Numbered from the stretch's first letter, positions 1-6,765 are shown. The stretch is 10,726 bases of DNA from an uncultured Desulfobacterium sp. (GCA_937124525.1 CAKZLA010000141.1:1-10726); one strand, 5' to 3'. Numbers and translations are program-made. The notes: a model not told the origin generated them from the letters alone.

Positions 1-44
1 TGTAAATGTTTGGACAGTGCCCCATATTCGCCTGTTTGGGGCTG

Positions 45-64
45 CGTAGCATACTAATGCTATG
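45..64. other. Short perfect hairpin near the left edge
   Basis: Bases 47-52 (TAGCAT) and 57-62 (ATGCTA) are exact inverse complements around a 4-base loop. C45-G64 and a G-T wobble (46/63) extend the stem to 8 pairs. A second inverted repeat lies just upstream: GCCCCA at 19-24 pairs with TGGGGC at 37-42. No T-run follows either one, so a Rho-independent terminator is not well supported. They may be the 3' end structures of a gene outside the window. Function is unknown. Confidence 0.35.
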
Positions 65-121
65 TGAGCAGACCAAATTACGTAAAAGCAGGGTTCCTTT
101 CAATAAAGAAGGTGTCATGCC

Positions 122-452
122 ATGCGAAAAATAAAAAATTTAAATATAGTATATATAATACAGCTTGTTATCCTGTCTGGATGTCTCCTTTTTGCCCACA
201 CGACAGGGTAGTGTTACCCAAGTATACACACCTCAATAAGAGTAAGACTTTGTGATTTTCGGAAAAAATTATCCCACACCGCCTGGAGCGCTGTATATCT
301 CTGAAGTGTCCGGTACCTGGGCTGGGTATTGGTATGTTTTTAATCGGGAATTACTTTATTTGATTGTACACATATCGGATTCCAGTGACGGTATCGGGGT
401 GGGCTCAGGCTTGCGTTATTGGCATTATGCTCGTGGACGAAGGTTTGCATAA
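122..452 (+). pseudogene. Possible remnant of a small lipoprotein gene
   Basis: An ATG at 122 has an AAGAAGG ribosome site 9 bases upstream. It opens a 29-residue frame that ends at TAG 209-211. The peptide looks like a lipoprotein signal: basic start (R2, K3, K5), hydrophobic core at about residues 9-18, and a lipobox L-S-G-C with Cys21. Only eight residues follow the Cys, far too few for a mature lipoprotein. The next open stretch is in another frame, at about 243-452. It encodes a Trp/Tyr/Gly-rich segment (about residues GTWAGYWY near 316-340) and also ends in a stop. One reading is a secreted-protein gene broken by a nonsense change and a frameshift. Another is that the short frame is a leader peptide or chance. 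I recognise no family. The region has no long frame on either strand. Confidence 0.3.
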
Positions 453-600
453 ATACAAGGTCGATAACTCCAATGACGCATGCCCCTTCCCGGGGCGGTC
501 AGTGCTGTGATCAATCTGTGATCAACCTCACCGGGTAAGGGTGTGTAACCTTTTGTTTCAAAACAGAGGAGAGTGTTACCCTAATACACATAATATAAAG
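203..600. repeat. Imperfect direct repeat, copies at about 203-240 and 563-600
   Basis: Both copies contain AGTGTTACCC (210-219 and 572-581). Both continue into a related AT-rich tail with TACACA and a following ATAA. Both are preceded by ACAG plus a G-rich stretch. Similarity is clear but gapped over about 35 bases. In the first copy GGGTA (206-210) and TACCC (215-219) also form a 5-pair hairpin with a GTGT loop. The copies bracket the broken small reading frame, so they may be traces of a local duplication or of an old inserted segment. This was aligned by eye. Confidence 0.35.
505..525. promoter_or_regulatory. Tandem CTGTGATCAA boxes with 11-base period
   Basis: The 10-mer CTGTGATCAA occurs at 505-514 and again at 516-525, exactly 11 bases apart, so both copies face the same side of the helix. 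Each holds the palindrome TGATCA. This is the usual look of paired binding sites for a dimeric regulator. The sites lie about 340 bases upstream of the response regulator start, with no recognisable promoter beside them. Which protein binds, and whether any does, cannot be told from the sequence. Confidence 0.3.
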
Positions 601-606
601 ATTTAA

Positions 607-624
607 GTTGTTTTTCCAAACAAC
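607..624. other. Seven-pair hairpin, no T-tract
   Basis: GTTGTTT (607-613) and AAACAAC (618-624) form a perfect 7-pair stem with a TTCC tetraloop. Neither strand has a run of T after the stem, so it is not a canonical intrinsic terminator. It could be an operator dyad or a leader structure upstream of the response regulator. Confidence 0.3.
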
Positions 625-866
625 CAATGATATCGTCCTAACACCACTCAACAAAATAGCAACTGCGGTATTTCCTGTCAGGATTTACCCTGCCTGGTTT
701 GGTTCTGGCATTCGGATCTGAATCCTTCCAACCATATGATGCAGATTTTAAGCCCTTCCCCAAGTGGAGGTGTTATTATCAAACCCTTTGCCGGATGCAG
801 TCAAAACTGAGCTGGGACTTTCTACGAGACCATCAATTATAGATTTGTCGGATTGTGAGGTGTGGC

Positions 867-2249
867 TTGAAAAATAAAATTCTTATTGTTGACGATAAAG
901 CAAGTACCTTGAAAGTGTTGCAGGCCATCCTTGAAGATGAGGGATTTGTGCCCCTGAAGTCCAGAAACGGTGACCATGCATTGGAAACAGTGAAGAAAAC
1001 CAAGGGAATTGATGCCATCCTGGCGGATCTGAAAATGCCTGGAATGAGTGGACTTGATCTTTTCAGAAGCGTAAGGCATCTTTTCCCTGAAATTCCCTTC
1101 ATCATCATGACAGCCCATGGAACGGTTGAATCGGCGGTACAGGCCATGAAGGAAGGTGTTGACAATTACCTGATCAAACCGCTGAATTACGATGAACTCA
1201 GCATCGTGCTTAAAAAGGTTATTAAAGATAAGAACATCTCCCGGGAGTTGTCGGAACTTCGAAAAGAGGTAAAGGAAAATTATTTTTTCCAAAATATTAT
1301 TGGTACATCTCCGGCAATGAAGGAAATTTTTGAAATCATAGAGTCCGTTGCTCCCACCGACGCATCGGTGCTCATCACCGGAGAATCCGGAACAGGAAAA
1401 GAGTTGATTGCCAAGGCAATACACACCCTGAGCCCGAGACAGAAAAATCCTCTGGTGTGCATCAACTCTGCCTCTTTAAATGAGAGTCTACTGGAGGCGG
1501 AATTGTTCGGATATGTAAAAGGTGCCTTTACCGGGGCTGCCGGTGACAGAAAGGGGCGACTGGAGGCGGCCAATGGCGGCACCCTGTTTTTGGATGAAAT
1601 GGGCCACATGAGCATCGGATTTCAATCCAAACTGCTTAGATTTCTCCAGGAGGGCACCTTTGAGCCTGTGGGCAGTTTTGAAACCAGGAGGGCCGATGTC
1701 AGGGTTCTTGCCGCAACCAATAAAAATCCCAAGGATGCCATCCGTGAAAAAACATTGTTAAATGATCTTTACTACAGGATAAATGTGATTCCCATCAATC
1801 TGCCTCCTCTGCATGAAAGGGGGGAGGACCTGCTCCATCTCACCCATTTTTTCATTAGGAAATCCTGCCGCAAGTACAATAAAAGCATCACCGGTATTGA
1901 CGATATTGTGTTGAATCTGTTCAGGGAATACACCTGGCCCGGCAATGTGCGGGAGCTTGAAAATTGCATAGCAAGGGCGGTGATCATGTGCAAGGGCGGT
2001 CAAATAGGAACAACCGATATTCCCCACAGTATTGCCTCCCTCCTGGTGGATACGACAGGTTCCCTGCCCCAGGGCAGCATGGTTGGTTCCCTTCCTGAGA
2101 CAGGAATCACCCTGGGAAAAATGGAGCAGGTCCTGATCAAAAAAACCCTCAAAAAAACCCAGGGCAATAAAACCCTTGCCGCCTCTTTTTTGGGTATTTC
2201 TCGAAAGGCTTTGTATGGAAAGATAAAACGGTTTGGAATTGAGTTTTAA
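867..2249 (+). CDS. Sigma-54-dependent response regulator, NtrC/AtoC type
   Basis: This is a cytoplasmic transcription activator. Phosphorylation of its receiver should let the AAA+ ring remodel sigma-54 RNA polymerase at distant enhancers. I start it at TTG 867 because GAGG (857-860) sits 6 bases upstream and the protein then begins MKNKILIVDD, the normal receiver start. GTG 855 is in frame but has no ribosome site. With this start (460 residues): acidic pocket D9/D10, phospho-acceptor D54, T82 and K104 complete the receiver. Walker A GESGTGKE is at about 172-179, the sigma-54 contact loop GAFTGA at about 219-224, and Walker B FLDE ends at D243/E244. A Fis-type helix-turn-helix occupies the last 40 or so residues. 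All key residues are present, so it should be active. No partner histidine kinase is in the window, and its target genes are unknown. Length is normal for the family. Confidence 0.95.
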   Translation: MKNKILIVDDKASTLKVLQAILEDEGFVPLKSRNGDHALETVKKTKGIDAILADLKMPGMSGLDLFRSVRHLFPEIPFIIMTAHGTVESAVQAMKEGVDNYLIKPLNYDELSIVLKKVIKDKNISRELSELRKEVKENYFFQNIIGTSPAMKEIFEIIESVAPTDASVLITGESGTGKELIAKAIHTLSPRQKNPLVCINSASLNESLLEAELFGYVKGAFTGAAGDRKGRLEAANGGTLFLDEMGHMSIGFQSKLLRFLQEGTFEPVGSFETRRADVRVLAATNKNPKDAIREKTLLNDLYYRINVIPINLPPLHERGEDLLHLTHFFIRKSCRKYNKSITGIDDIVLNLFREYTWPGNVRELENCIARAVIMCKGGQIGTTDIPHSIASLLVDTTGSLPQGSMVGSLPETGITLGKMEQVLIKKTLKKTQGNKTLAASFLGISRKALYGKIKRFGIEF

Positions 2250-3550
2250 CCGAGCACCAGTTCCTTTAATTTGTCGTAGGTATTCAATGAGGGGTCGTTG
2301 AGCACCTGTTCAAACAGCTGGTCCAGAATTTGGCCAATGTCCCGGCCCGGCCCACGTTGCAGGAGGGCCATGACCTCATTGCCGTTAATGGCAAGTGAGG
2401 TCCGGGTAAATTCCCGATGTCCATGCTGGGCCCGGGCATCATGAATTTTTTTCAGACGGATTTTGATCTCAGAAAGGGTATACGGGCGTTTGGCCCGGTT
2501 GGCCGCCTTGTCGGCAATGCGCATTCTCATGAAATCCTGGTAAGAAACCTGATGTTCCGCCAGAAAGGCAAGCAGCCGCCTCACGGCTTTGGGAGTACTC
2601 TCTTCGGTGAGGGGGCGCATGTGAACCCTCACCATGGCCTTTACGGCCGCCACCTCCCGGATGCTGAACCTCAGGGCCTCAAGATCTTTAACAATAGCTT
2701 TATCCCTTGTCTCGTGCCCTTTAAAGGTCAGTTTATTGTGTTCTCTGCGGGCGGCGTCAAACTTACCAGCGTCATGGAGAAATCCGGCCAGTCTCAGCAA
2801 CGGGTCCCGGGGGGAGAGGGCATCCCCCACCATCAGGCAGTGTTCAAAAACCGTTTCTCCATGGTGGGGTCCCCCGTCAAGTCCCACGCATCGGTCCAGA
2901 CAGGGAAAAATATATTTCAGCAGGCCGGTTTCCCTGAGGGCCAGAAAGAAAGCTGAGGGACGGGGAAGGTCCATGGCCTTTATCACTTCAAGGCGAAGCC
3001 TTTCGGGGGCCGTGGCCGTGGTCAAAAGTGAGGATTGCTTTCTGATGGCTTGCAGGGTATCCGGGAAAAATTGGCCCTGGATGGCGGCTTTGAATCGGCA
3101 GGCCCTGACCATTCTCAGGGGGTCTTCCTCAATCCTGTGGATGGGGTTTCCGGTGAATCTGATGATTTTGCGGGTGAGATCTTCCCTGCCGTTGAAAGGG
3201 TCCATGAGATGTCCGGTGAGCGGATCAAGGGCCATGCTGTTGATGGTGAAGTCACGTGCTCCAAGATCGGTGTGGGGAAACGTCTCTCCCGATCCTGGTG
3301 ATCTTGCCGGTGCCACCTCCACATCATTGACCAGGAGCACTGGAAAGGTTTTTCCTGCAACTTTGGTGTTTTCTTTTTGGAAAAGCGTTTGCAGAGTGGA
3401 AAGGGGGCAATTGGTGACAATGTCATAATCTGCCGGGGATTTACCCAGGAGCAAATCCCGAATGGCCCCTCCCACAAGAAAAGTTTTGAAACCGGCATGG
3501 GAGAGGGTGGAGATGATTTTTTCAACCGATGCGGGGGGGTGCAGTTGCAT
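2246..3550 (-). CDS. cca: CCA tRNA nucleotidyltransferase, class II, with HD domain
   Basis: The enzyme adds or repairs CCA (or part of it) at tRNA 3' ends from CTP and ATP. From ATG 3550 the protein has 434 residues. The nucleotidyltransferase head shows LVGGAIRD (25-32), metal ligands DYD (41-43), ARDFTINSMA (98-107), and the EDxxR base-selecting template (E142, D143, R146). A motif-E-like ERLRLE lies at 183-188. An HD phosphohydrolase domain follows (HD at 259-260, GHE at 278-280). Whether it makes full CCA or only CC or A is unresolved, because some bacteria split the activities between two such enzymes. The start is uncertain: in-frame TTG 3565 has GGAGG 6 bases upstream and would overlap the ubiA-like stop, while ATG 3550 has little ribosome site. 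It is the last gene of the minus-strand cluster, 7 bases after ubiA. A run of seven C lies in codons 4-6. Confidence 0.93.
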   Translation of the reverse strand: MQLHPPASVEKIISTLSHAGFKTFLVGGAIRDLLLGKSPADYDIVTNCPLSTLQTLFQKENTKVAGKTFPVLLVNDVEVAPARSPGSGETFPHTDLGARDFTINSMALDPLTGHLMDPFNGREDLTRKIIRFTGNPIHRIEEDPLRMVRACRFKAAIQGQFFPDTLQAIRKQSSLLTTATAPERLRLEVIKAMDLPRPSAFFLALRETGLLKYIFPCLDRCVGLDGGPHHGETVFEHCLMVGDALSPRDPLLRLAGFLHDAGKFDAARREHNKLTFKGHETRDKAIVKDLEALRFSIREVAAVKAMVRVHMRPLTEESTPKAVRRLLAFLAEHQVSYQDFMRMRIADKAANRAKRPYTLSEIKIRLKKIHDARAQHGHREFTRTSLAINGNEVMALLQRGPGRDIGQILDQLFEQVLNDPSLNTYDKLKELVLG

Positions 3551-3557
3551 ACTTGTT

Positions 3558-4427
3558 TTATCCAACCAGGGCCTCCATGACAACGCCCACCACAAGAAAA
3601 ATAGAGACAAGGCTGTTCATGTGAAAAAAGGCAATATTGATCCGGGACAGGTTATCAGGTCGGACCAGTCTATGTTCGATGACCAAGAGCACAGCAATGA
3701 GGCCAAGGAAAAAGAAAAAAACCGGATGCATCCCAAAGGTGATGGTCATGGTGACAAGAAAAACCATGGTGGCAACATGAAGTATGGATGAAACCATCAT
3801 GGCATTTTGGGGCCCAAGGAGTGCCGGCAGGGAAAAAAGCCCCTGATCCCGGTCAAAGTCAATGTCCTGGCAGGCATAGAGAATATCAAATCCGGCAATG
3901 TATGTCATTAAAGCCAGGGTAAGAAAAACAGGTGTTGCCGACAGGGTTCCTGTGATGGCAATCCAGGCCCCCAATGGTGCAAGGGAGATGGCAAACCCAA
4001 GATAGAGGTGGCAATACATGGTGAAACGTTTGGTGTAGGAGTAGAAAAACAGAAAAAAAAGCACCGGGAATGAAAGCCAGAAACACAGAGTCCCCAGCAT
4101 GGCCGCAGCAAAAACAAAAAGTCCTGCCGATGCCCATACAAAAGTGAGAGCCTCTTTTCCGGACAAAAGACCCGAAGGGATTTCCCGGATGGCAGTGCGG
4201 GGATTTTTTCCGTCCAGGATGGCATCTACAATGCGGTTGAACCCCATGGCGGCAGATCGTGCACCCACCATGGCCACGATTATCCACAATAGATCCGCCA
4301 TGTTTGGTTCATGGTCTCGCCAGGCCATGATCACGGCGGAAAGGGCAAAGGGCAGGGCAAAAACAGTGTGTGAAAATTTGATCATCTTTCCATAGATCAG
4401 GAGTTTATTTTTTATTCTCGAAAACAT
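3558..4427 (-). CDS. ubiA: UbiA-family polyprenyltransferase, MqnP-like
   Basis: This membrane enzyme attaches a polyprenyl chain to an aromatic acid in quinone synthesis. The 289-residue protein is rich in long hydrophobic segments. It carries both Asp motifs that bind Mg-diphosphate: FNRIVDAILDGKNPRT (N64, D68, D72, R77) and a second region with D181, Q187, D188, D190 and D192 before GLFSLP. The wording of the first motif fits the subgroup often linked to menaquinone via futalosine (MqnP). I infer menaquinone synthesis because anaerobic sulfate reducers use it; a 4-hydroxybenzoate substrate is also possible. ATG 4427 has AGGA 9 bases upstream. It lies downstream of amrS, across a 190-base spacer holding the heptanucleotide repeat, and 7 bases before cca. 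No other quinone genes are in the window. Confidence 0.9.
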   Translation of the reverse strand: MFSRIKNKLLIYGKMIKFSHTVFALPFALSAVIMAWRDHEPNMADLLWIIVAMVGARSAAMGFNRIVDAILDGKNPRTAIREIPSGLLSGKEALTFVWASAGLFVFAAAMLGTLCFWLSFPVLFFLFFYSYTKRFTMYCHLYLGFAISLAPLGAWIAITGTLSATPVFLTLALMTYIAGFDILYACQDIDFDRDQGLFSLPALLGPQNAMMVSSILHVATMVFLVTMTITFGMHPVFFFFLGLIAVLLVIEHRLVRPDNLSRINIAFFHMNSLVSIFLVVGVVMEALVG

Positions 4428-4617
4428 TTATATTTTTCCTTGGTTGAAGCGGTTTCTGGGTGCAAGAATTTGGCTCTGGGCTCTGGGCTCTGGGCTCTGG
4501 GCTCTGGGCTCTGGGCTCTGGGCTCTGGGCTCTGGGCTCTGGGTATAATTGACCCTGCGAGCCCAAAATAGTTATGGATGCCGGCACTGGGAAGAATTTC
4601 GAATTTTTATCCATTGG
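4428..4617 (-). other. amrS-ubiA spacer with possible small frame
   Basis: A minus-strand frame opens at ATG 4614, three bases after the amrS stop, runs through the 7-base repeat, and ends at 4405 inside ubiA. Its 69 codons give a Ser-Pro-Glu-Arg-Ala-Gln periodic peptide, which is simply the repeat translated. No ribosome site precedes the ATG. I do not call it a gene. A coupled leader is conceivable because ribosomes leaving amrS could restart there. No promoter or terminator is obvious in the spacer. Confidence 0.3.
4472..4543. repeat. Heptanucleotide tandem repeat, (GGCTCTG) x10.3
   Basis: Ten perfect, uninterrupted copies of GGCTCTG plus two further G cover 72 bases. On the minus strand, which is the coding strand here, the unit reads CAGAGCC. 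The tract starts about 45 bases upstream of the ubiA start codon, inside the likely transcript from amrS to ubiA. Perfect arrays of this kind mutate by strand slippage, so copy number probably varies between strains. Because 7 is not a multiple of 3, each change shifts any frame that passes through it. Confidence 0.97.
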
Positions 4618-5616
4618 TTAAAAAATGCCATGGACCTCGGTGTTGCAAAGGGGGCATATCCCAAGTGAAGTCATGCGGTTGTCTGTTCTGTAGGCAAGGC
4701 GTTTAATGAGGATGGTACCGCAGGTATGGCAACAGGTGTCTTCGTGGCCAAGGCCGGGAGCATTGCCGATGTAGACATATCGAAGTCCTGCGTCCTTTCC
4801 TGCCTGAAACGCCATTTTAAGGGTGGTATCCTGGGTGGGGGAAAGCTGGCTCATGCCATGGAGGGGATAAAACCGACTGAGGTGCCAGGGGGTTTCATGG
4901 CCAAGTTTTTCTGCGATAAAGGTGGCCATTTTCTCTATCTCATGCCGGTCATCGTTGTGCCCGGGAATAATTAAGGTTGTCACTTCCACCAGTATGCCAA
5001 GGGATTTCATGAGTATAAGATTCTGCTTGACAGGCTCAAGCCTGCCCCCACAAATGGTTTTATAAAAATTATCATTAAATGCTTTCAGATCAACATTGGC
5101 GCCATCCAGATAAGGGCTTGCCGCATGGATCACCTCTGGTGACATGTATCCGTTGGTGACAAAGAGGTTTAAAAGACCCTTTTCCCTGGCAAGCATGGCA
5201 GTTTCCAGGGCCAGTTCAAAATAAATGGTGGGTTCTGTGTAGGTGTAGGCAATGCTTGCACAGTCGTTGTGCAGGGCCTGGTTCACCAGTTCTTCAGGGG
5301 TTGTTTCCATGGGCCGGGCAGAGGAGGGGAACTGGGAAATATCTGCATTCTGGCAGAATGCACAGGTGAAGTTACAGCCTGCCGAGGCAATGGAAAAGGA
5401 TGAAGACCCAGGTTTTACATGGAAAAATGGTTTCTTTTCCACAGGATCAATACCCCTGGCAACTATGTAGGGATACACAAGGGTTTCCAGTGTACCATTT
5501 TTATTTTCTCTCACCCTGCATCTGCCGTGTTCCCCGGTTTTGATGACACAATAATGGTGGCACATGCCGCATTTCACCCGATCATGGGATAGTTTTTCAT
5601 ATAAAAGTGTCTTCAT
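4618..5616 (-). CDS. amrS: AmmeMemoRadiSam-type radical SAM enzyme
   Basis: This is a cytoplasmic [4Fe-4S] radical SAM enzyme of the group named for its link with AMMECR1 and Memo proteins. Its substrate is not something I can state. With ATG 5616 it has 332 residues. The cluster motif is C81-x3-C85-x2-C88 within AGCNFTCAFCQN. An N-terminal Cys set (C16, C19, C23, C33) and a C-terminal set (C295/C296, C299, C321, C324) resemble metal sites typical of this family. YTEPT near 126-130 and NVDLKAF near 174-180 are also family-like. The start is chosen because GGAGG lies just upstream (5624-5620) and a longer version from 5658 adds an unconserved leader. The spacing of 3 bases is short. The start overlaps the end of the methyltransferase gene by 20 bases, implying coupled translation. 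AMMECR1 and Memo genes are not in the window. Confidence 0.92.
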   Translation of the reverse strand: MKTLLYEKLSHDRVKCGMCHHYCVIKTGEHGRCRVRENKNGTLETLVYPYIVARGIDPVEKKPFFHVKPGSSSFSIASAGCNFTCAFCQNADISQFPSSARPMETTPEELVNQALHNDCASIAYTYTEPTIYFELALETAMLAREKGLLNLFVTNGYMSPEVIHAASPYLDGANVDLKAFNDNFYKTICGGRLEPVKQNLILMKSLGILVEVTTLIIPGHNDDRHEIEKMATFIAEKLGHETPWHLSRFYPLHGMSQLSPTQDTTLKMAFQAGKDAGLRYVYIGNAPGLGHEDTCCHTCGTILIKRLAYRTDNRMTSLGICPLCNTEVHGIF

Positions 5617-6403
5617 CTTCCTCCGATATATCCATGTTTCTCCGATATCCCCGGGCAAACCCGGTCACAGGGCCGCAGGGGCTCTTGCTGTGGATTTTCA
5701 ATAAAAGGGGGCGGGTGCGAAATCTGGGAATCGGGATGATGCTCATGCCCACCATGGTCCCCCAGGGAGATCTCTGGATAATAGCGCATTGTTCCAGATA
5801 CGCCACAGGTCGACTCCGGGAAAAGGGAAATGCCAAGGTGGTATTCCAGGAAACAGGGACAGGTCCCATGATGGCATGTATAATTTTTTTAAGCTCCCAG
5901 ATGCCAAAAAAACGGGCGTAGGAAAGGGTGTTATGACAAAAAAATCCCTTTGCCCGTCGGAGGATATTAAGGGGGGCATATTTATTAAACACCCCAATGA
6001 AAATTTTATCCCGGGTCACCCGGCAGGCTTCTTCGATGGCCTTGGCAGGACGATCCATGAACTCCAAGCTGGTCATCATAATGGAATAGTTAAAGGAGTT
6101 GTCTTCAAAGGGAAGGTCTTCGCCAAAGGCCCTGTGCAGTTCCACCCGGTTTTTGAATTTGTCCATGGCCAGATCAAGCATATAGGGAGAAGGGTCCACA
6201 CCCGTGAGCTGGAGGCCATGGTCCATGAGGGGGGCAAAGCATCTTCCTCCCCCGCACCCGATATCCAGTATATTTCTGCCGGGCAGGGGGGACAGCATCT
6301 TCATCATCAATGCCGTCTGAAGCTTAAAATCATACACCTGCTTGGCTTTATCACACCAGGCGATATATGCATTTGTATCGTTAAAATCAAATATATATCC
6401 CAT
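5597..6403 (-). CDS. Class I SAM-dependent methyltransferase (UbiE-like)
   Basis: A soluble methyltransferase of the Methyltransf_11 type with unknown substrate. From ATG 6403 it has 268 residues. Motif I is ILDIGCGGG (45-53), the acidic strand-2 end is GVDPS (68-72), and an acidic loop GEDLPFEDNSF lies at about 94-104. The N-terminal MGYIFDFNDTNAY is the usual beginning of this subfamily, so I prefer this start although no good ribosome site precedes it. An in-frame ATG triplet at 6544-6536 would add 47 residues that look unlike the family. It is the first gene of the minus-strand cluster and its end carries the ribosome site and start of amrS. The tight overlap suggests it acts in the same process as AmrS, but this is inference. 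The acidic tail (about residues 258-266) overlaps amrS. Confidence 0.85.
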   Translation of the reverse strand: MGYIFDFNDTNAYIAWCDKAKQVYDFKLQTALMMKMLSPLPGRNILDIGCGGGRCFAPLMDHGLQLTGVDPSPYMLDLAMDKFKNRVELHRAFGEDLPFEDNSFNYSIMMTSLEFMDRPAKAIEEACRVTRDKIFIGVFNKYAPLNILRRAKGFFCHNTLSYARFFGIWELKKIIHAIMGPVPVSWNTTLAFPFSRSRPVAYLEQCAIIQRSPWGTMVGMSIIPIPRFRTRPLLLKIHSKSPCGPVTGFARGYRRNMDISEEDEDTFI

Positions 6404-6557
6404 ACAGGTATTGTAAGCTGAACCGGGGTAAGATTCAAGTGGATTTTTAGGGTATCTTCTTTCATTGGATATTTTTATCCCCGACTGATGGGGTATCGAT
6501 AAATTCAATTTGACAACCCATTTGGGGAACCATATCATCATCATTCACTATTTTTTT

Positions 6558-6600
6558 GGTCTTGGTTTCCCATATCGGATACCCAGACCTTAATTTTTTG
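6558..6600 (+). terminator. Terminator-like hairpin with T-tract
   Basis: GGTCT (6558-6562) pairs with AGACC (6585-6589), and GGT (6564-6566) pairs with ACC (6581-6583) across one T-C mismatch. The loop is 14 bases. TTAATTTTTT follows, giving the look of an intrinsic terminator reading rightward. No plus-strand gene ends here. It may stop antisense transcription from under the methyltransferase gene before the yedF promoter. The stem is short, so this is tentative. Confidence 0.3.
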
Positions 6601-6632
6601 CATCCTTAAAATATATGTGGTCTCAAAGGTGC

Positions 6633-6663
6633 TTGACATTTTTCAGGATAATCCCCTGAAAAT
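6633..6663 (+). promoter_or_regulatory. Candidate yedF promoter with internal dyad
   Basis: TTGACA at 6633-6638 matches the sigma-70 -35 consensus fully. The best -10 is GAAAAT at 6658-6663 (4 of 6, spacer 19), or TGAAAA one base earlier. An 8-pair dyad, TTTTCAGG (6640-6647) and CCTGAAAA (6655-6662), fills the space between the boxes. A protein bound there would cover the promoter, so the dyad looks like an operator. The start of transcription would be about 95 bases before yedF. Confidence 0.35.
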
Positions 6664-6672
6664 GAGGAGTTT

Positions 6673-6706
6673 TTACCAACAAAGGTGTGAATATTCGAGT
6701 TGGTAA
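6673..6706 (+). promoter_or_regulatory. Leader hairpin or operator before yedF
   Basis: TTACCAAC (6673-6680) and GTTGGTAA (6699-6706) are exact inverse complements around 18 bases. The loop itself contains the palindrome GAATATTC (6689-6696). If transcription starts near 6670 the structure would be at the very 5' end of the yedF message. It could equally be a DNA site for a dimeric regulator. No known riboswitch class was recognised. Confidence 0.35.
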
Positions 6707-6765
6707 TATCGGGTGATACATGGAGGGATGCCTGTTTTTTAATGAATTTTTTAAAATGAGAGATT

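Larger units (their letters stand above)
453..866. other. Gene-free stretch upstream of the response regulator
   Basis: No convincing protein frame is visible on either strand. The stretch holds a GCCCC/GGGGC hairpin with a 5-base loop (482-496), a tandem pair of CTGTGATCAA boxes (505-525), and a GTTGTTT/AAACAAC hairpin with a TTCC loop (607-624). No good sigma-70 promoter and no -24/-12 sigma-54 promoter were found by eye, although the regulator gene must be transcribed from somewhere here. A frame of about 55 codons ending near 810 has no acceptable start and was not called. Confidence 0.5.

Noticed and set aside
1..24. Insertion-sequence end at the left edge
   Set aside because: The bases look loosely like an IS terminus, but no inverted partner, transposase or duplication can be seen in the window.
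709..725. TGGCATTCGGATCTG as a sigma-54 -24/-12 promoter for the regulator gene
   Set aside because: The -24 half is fair, but the required TTGC at the right spacing is absent.
640..812. Open stretch upstream of the regulator, ending TGA near 810
   Set aside because: It has no good start codon or ribosome site, and its Cys/Trp/Ser composition does not resemble a known family.
4405..4614. 69-codon minus-strand frame with a Pro-Glu-Arg-Ala-Gln-Ser periodic peptide
   Set aside because: The periodicity is only the 7-base repeat read in frame. There is no ribosome site, and the frame would change with every change of copy number.
5607..6421. Long plus-strand frames opposite the methyltransferase and amrS
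   Set aside because: They are antisense shadows of well-supported genes and show no protein-family motifs.
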